A stretch of DNA of 64,000 nt, from assembly GCA_030052745.1 (NCBI GenBank), contig JANBVO010000021.1, forward strand, positions 186,001 through 250,000, written 5' to 3'. Positions 59,575-64,000 of the stretch are shown here, piece after piece. The position numbers and the translations under genes are program-made. The notes below the pieces were generated by a model. It searched no databases. It saw nothing but the letters and a program-made list of their open reading frames with translations, and was not told the origin of the DNA. This stretch comes from Pleurostoma richardsiae (lineage: Eukaryota > Ascomycota > Sordariomycetes > Calosphaeriales > Pleurostomataceae). The first letter of the stretch is position 1. The number at the start of each line of letters is the position of its first letter.

Positions 59575-61627
59575 TCAATCTATAGACATCTTCGTTAGCA
59601 TTGGCGTTACTAGAACCAAGGTAGAAGGATCAATGTCATGTACAGAATCATACCTCAAGACTTCAAACTCCCTGTACTTTCTAAGATACTTATTCCCGCG
59701 GCGGTATGGCTTCAGCGCCGACTCTGCGCTCTTAGCCCGGAAGCTGGAACCGACGAGTTTAGTGATGCTCGGTGCGTCGTGGAACATAGGGTCGAACACA
59801 AGTAGGTTCAGGTCGCCATTGGCCATTCTCTCTAATCCGACGATCGTCATGGAATGGCCTACAGTCAATCAGTAAAACTCTCCAAGGCGTTTTGCCACTC
59901 CTAGAATCTAAACATACCGGCATGCTGGAAGTAGATGGGCGGTAACGTTGTAGTTCGCACCTTGGCCTCTGGGTTGAAGACTGCGGACTGGAAGTAGTGC
60001 TCAATGTACTGGAGGAGGCGCTCTTCCGACTTGCCCGGCTCCTTGTCCTTGAATCCTTGTGCGTCGCAACTTAACGCTCCGTTGTCAGCATGGCACAGAG
60101 ATGGGGGCTACGTCCAGGGGACTCACGGTATCTGAAGGCTGACAAACATAGCCTGGGCCTGCTCCCCCGTGTAGCCGTCAGTCGCTGTGCCCTATTGTTT
60201 CTTCTCGCCCAGGCCCACTCACCTCGGGTGTCCCGATATACTTCCGAGTGCCTCTAATCCCTCCCGTCTCGACGCGCCCTTGGGAATTGATTCCCCGATC
60301 CCATGCCTCCTCAATGAAGTTCTGGATGTCGAAAATGGACGGCACGTGGCCCTGGAAGTGCTCTACGCCCTTGAAATCGACCCCGAGGATGTAGGAGGAC
60401 ATCATTTGTATATTGCGGTAGCCACAGAAGCCGCCTTCTCACAGTCAGCTTCCATCGAACTTCTCATGGTAATCGATGAAATAAAAAAGACAGACAGACC
60501 TTCTCGCTTCAATTTCGATATGTGCTTGACGCAAGGATGGCACAGGTAGGCGTACATCGTGGTCGGAGACTGTTCCAGCAACTGTCGCAGGACGGGTATG
60601 ATACCTGGGTAGCGTCATATCAGTAAAGCTGTCCGGACCCGAGAGAACTGTCTGCTCACCTTCTCCAACCACCTGTCCCCCTCTATTGAGATGCGATACG
60701 AGCCAGTCCGGCATCTTCTTCTCATGCGCGTACTTGCCAAGCTCGTTCTTCTGTGGCACGTATTAGAAAAGGTGCCTCCCTCCCCGTCCACCGTCACTGC
60801 CAAGCGTTGCATCGTCGAAAAAGTACTGCACTTACACCAAGACGCTTTCGTTGCGTTTTCCCAAGAACTCCGTCGGCCTCCTGCTCCGGCTTCTTCTTCT
60901 CATCTGCATGTCTCTTAGGATGCATGCCAAACAGGTTCCGCCACGCTTGGATCGTGCTCTCCTGGCGGCTCGCCGTGGGCGGCCCGCTGCGGACTGAGTT
61001 CTGACGCGCAGGGTGGCGACTCGAAGGCTGTGCTCTCCGCGGTGATGATCTGGAAGCCCTCCTCTCTCTGGCCATCCTTGCCCCTTGCGCCGGGTCTGAA
61101 GGTGACCGCGGTGCGTCTACCACTCCTGCCTGTTCGTCACGGACCGGCGAAGCAGCAGAGCTGGCGACGCCGGCGTCGGTCTCTTCCCGGTGGAGCTCGA
61201 TGTGGTACTCTAGCTCGTCAGCGAGGAGGACCTCGCCGCAGCCATCGACAGGACACTCTGCGAATTGCTCGGAGGAGTCAGGGCTACCACGATCATTGCC
61301 GCCGCGATCGGGGTCTGCCCGAGCCAGTGCGGGATGCTGCTGTTCCGGCTCGCCGCCCACCGCGATGAAGGGAGACTGGCCTTCGGCGTGGAATTGCTCC
61401 ATGTGCTGTGTCATGCGTTAGCCCAGTTGAGTCTTGTCCATGTAGAATCGGCGCAGAAAACACTGCGGCCGAGGGAGACGGGGGCATGAGGGAGATAGAA
61501 GCGAAGGAGCGGCAAAAGAGAGGGTCTATGGGGGAGAACCCACCATCAACAGCATGTACTGTCCTTCTTTCGCCCTGTAGCCGCAGAACGGGCATTCGGG
61601 GACATCATCGCCGTCGCCGTCGGCCAT
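59575..61627 (-). CDS. Zinc-finger C78 peptidase, ZUP1/Mug105-type deubiquitinase
   Basis: Eight exons (61627-61544, 61405-60836, 60750-60660, 60604-60500, 60434-60223, 60158-60127, 60069-59918, 59858-59575) give 509 residues. Two C2H2-like fingers occur at the N-terminus: CPFCGY...HMEQFH (Cys12, Cys15, His29, His34) and CPVDGCGEV...HIELH. A basic, Arg/Ser-rich linker follows. The C78 catalytic domain has Cys287 in GGFCGYRNIQMM, His417 in GHSMTIVG and Asp438 in VFDPMFHD, and the block GGIRGTRKYIGTPE|AQAMFVSLQIP. C78 enzymes cleave UFM1 or, in the ZUP1 branch, K63-linked ubiquitin chains in genome-damage responses. The fingers place this in the ZUP1/Mug105 branch. An in-frame TTG upstream at 61717 was not chosen. 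Confidence 0.88.
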
Positions 61628-62440
61628 TTGGTCTCCTATTTCGCTCCGCGGGCTGTCTGGTACGTTGCCTTCAACACGTGGGCTACTTCGCTCCCTCGTA
61701 GAATCAGATCTCGACAATAATCCTTAATCCAACGACCTCGATGCAAAAAAAAAAGAAGTAGAAGAAAGATGATAAGCAGGTGAAGCAATGCGGAATGGTC
61801 TGGGGCCTGTTGCTCCCCCGCGCAGGTCAAGGAAGCGTAAATGCAATGCGAGTGTCGTGGTTGTCGTGTCCAGCATGCATCGGCCAGCGATGCTCTCTTG
61901 GGTGCGTTTCAATGCGAGGATTTTCCGGTTCAAAGAGAAAAGAAGGACAGAGACAGGCAAGCGCGGGAAGCCACCAAAATCACGTCCAGTCAATCTTCAT
62001 CGCAGCTCGTGAGCAAAGATGACTTGCTTTGTTTGGTTCATGCTCAATGCCACAGTTTGTTGGTGCGGCAAGTGCCAGTAAGCTGTGTGTGGTGCGTAAG
62101 ATTGGACCCGACTGAGCAAGGTGGTGCAATATGCAGCAGCATTTATGCAATTAAGCCATCTATGAGTCCCATCCCAATACAGCCGCTTCCTTGGATTGTT
62201 TCTGCGGCAAGGTAGTTCGGTCAAATGTTGAGCAATCGAGGATAATGAGACGGAATTCCCAAAGACGTTTGAGATAGATATGTCCAGGTACAACACGGTC
62301 TAAGCCCTCGGGAAAGATTGACCCCTACGGCGATCTAACTGACTGCAACGTGAACCCCTTTTCTATGACTCCCCAGAGCATGCCACGCATGAGATGCCGC
62401 CACCTCAGAGAACAACAAATTCCTTCCGCTCCTAAAGTAT
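61628..62440. other. Intergenic spacer
   Basis: Promoter of the C78 peptidase gene and 3' flank of the seryl-tRNA synthetase gene, both on the minus strand. An 11-12 nt A run lies at about 61744-61755. No gene is seen. Confidence 0.55.
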
Positions 62441-64000
62441 TTAGACAGTTACGTTCTTCAGCTTCTCCGTCGCGGCCTCGACCGCGCCAGCCGCCGCTGC
62501 CGCAGCACCCTTGGCACCGCCCTTGCCCTTCTTCCCTTTCGGCTCCGGCGCAGCCAGCTCCTTCGGCGGCTCCTTGACGAACGGGATAAACTCAGGTGCC
62601 CCCGGCAGGAACTTGCGCAGCACCTCCGGGACGTTGAATCCCTCCTCGGTCTGGTAGTTCTCCAGCACGCAGCACAGCGTCCGCGAGGTAGCCGTAAGCG
62701 TGCAGTTGAGCGCGTGTACGTAGCTCTTTTTGAGGTCCGTCGCTTTCTTCTGGCCAAACCGGATCTCGAGGGCTCTCGATTGGTACTAGGCGGAAGATTA
62801 TCAGCGTCCTTATACTGAGCCTGATGGAACGATTTGGCCGGCACTTACATCGGTGCAGTTGCTGCAGCTCACAAGCTCCCGGTATTCACCCTGGTAGGGG
62901 AACCACGCTTCCAGGTCATGCTTCATTGCCGCTCTGTGACAATTAAAAATTAGAATCATGCCCGTGGACTCTTTTATGAGGTAGACTCAGGCAAACAGGT
63001 AGTCAACACGGTTCCTCGCGCAAGTCACCGGAAGCAAACCCAGGATGCACTTACGCGTTGTTCAACGCTCCCGACACAATGGCGACGACCCTGTACGGCA
63101 GGCCCAGCGACTTGTAGAACTCCTCGCTGTTGTTGATCATCGTGCTGAACATCTCCCATGACTCCTCCGGATTCGTAAGCACAAACTGCTCGACTTTTGT
63201 GAACTCGTGTACCCGGAAGATGCCCGAGATATCCTTTCCTGAGCCAGCTTCACGTCTGTAGCAAGTCGAATAGCCGGCGTATTTCAGAGGTAGCTGACCG
63301 GGCTGCAACCATTCATCCTGCGATTTCAACGTTAAGACATCGCGTACCCGGGAGAGCCAAGGCAGAGGGTATCATCAAGGCGGGAGAGTCGGTGAAAAAT
63401 AGGAGCCCGGGACCTACCGCGTGGAAAGCAGAGATAGGCTGTTCCGAGGTCGCAACTGCAATGCTGTTAGCTCTGTCCGATGTCGAGGACAGAAATTGCA
63501 AAGCCAGTCGGGCCTGAGGTCGACTCACTCAGATACTTGTCATTTTGCCTAGGATGTCACATTTAGCAGGCAAACGAGGACCGGGAAGCTAAGTCATAAC
63601 TCACGGCTCGCCATCAAGGACCTTATACAGTTCATCATCTGTAGAATCATCAATTAATAGGGAGTACAATGATGTCTGGAGGATTATACACACCAAAGTC
63701 CGAAAGCTGCGCGGTCTTGCTCATCTGTCCTCTAAGCATGAACTGGGGAGTCTGAAGAGGGAGAAAACCACGCTCGGCGAGGAACTGGAGGCCTGGGTTT
63801 GTGTTAGTACAGTAGAACGCGACAGCAGAATCACGGTCGCAACATACCGTAATTGATCCTAGGGGTTCCCAGTCAGCTGCAAACTCGCATAGTCACACCC
63901 AGAACAAGGAGATAAGAGGGCATGGGTGCTGTCATATCGAGGCATGGGAGACTCACAGGGCCTGATTCAGAAACACGCCCCATCTCTTGACTGTGTGCTG
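62441..64000 (-). CDS. SES1: Cytosolic seryl-tRNA synthetase, 3' part (runs off the right edge)
   Basis: Only the C-terminal two-thirds is inside the window. Exons read on the minus strand include 63548-63529 (20 nt), 63455-63418 (38 nt), 63317-63055, 62933-62849 and 62785-62441, with further small exons up to 64000. Class II synthetase motifs are clear: [32 protein letters not shown], motif 2 in [13 protein letters not shown]...[14 protein letters not shown], and motif 3 in [25 protein letters not shown]-terminal extension rich in Lys, Gly and Ala, ending TEKLKNVTV, resembles the eukaryotic cytosolic tail. It charges tRNA-Ser. The N-terminal tRNA-binding arm lies outside the window. The many small exons are unusual but keep frame. 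Confidence 0.92.

Noticed and set aside
60159-60222. A 31-nt intron in the C78 peptidase gene (acceptor at 60192)
   Set aside because: Too short for a fungal intron. The 64-nt alternative ending at 60159 gives the family-typical join GTPE|AQAMF.

Overview
The window is nuclear DNA of a filamentous ascomycete, most likely a Sordariomycete. Genes carry many short introns (about 50-175 nt, GT...AG). Leaders are CT-rich. The proteins are ordinary Pezizomycotina types: a Ssh4/Ear1-like SPRY protein, a Upc2-like Zn2Cys6 factor, a Herp/Usa1-like protein and a class V myosin. Intergenic DNA carries TACCTAGGTA- and TACGGAGTA-type motifs. I cannot name the genus. I saw no tRNA, rRNA, CRISPR array or intact transposon.

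The layout is lopsided. The left part (1-24000) holds only two convincing genes: a SPRY-domain membrane protein (2247-3911) and, on the minus strand, a Zn2Cys6 transcription factor (10884-12920). Around them are two long stretches without a recognisable gene, 3912-10883 and 12921-24000. They look balanced in base composition rather than AT-rich.

The right part (24001-64000) is gene-dense. In order it holds karyopherin beta-2/Kap104 (-), a PAC4-like proteasome assembly chaperone (-), an unrecognised small gene (-) divergent from a coiled-coil protein of uncharacterised type (+), a carnosine N-methyltransferase-like enzyme (+), a short-chain dehydrogenase (-), a small single-pass membrane protein (+), a ubiquitin-like Herp/Usa1-type protein (-) divergent from mitochondrial phosphatidylserine decarboxylase (+), Nap1 (+), D-3-phosphoglycerate dehydrogenase (+), myosin V (+), Fap7/adenylate kinase 6 (+), ITPase (+), a ZUP1/Mug105-type C78 peptidase (-), and the 3' part of cytosolic seryl-tRNA synthetase (-), which runs off the right edge.

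These are mostly unlinked housekeeping functions, as expected for a eukaryote: nuclear import, chromatin assembly, serine synthesis and serine tRNA charging, lipid synthesis, vesicle transport and protein quality control. Exon boundaries were worked out by joining consensus splice sites so that reading phase and family-typical residues are both kept. I found no operon-like system or secondary-metabolite cluster. The least explained coding locus is 30343-33017.
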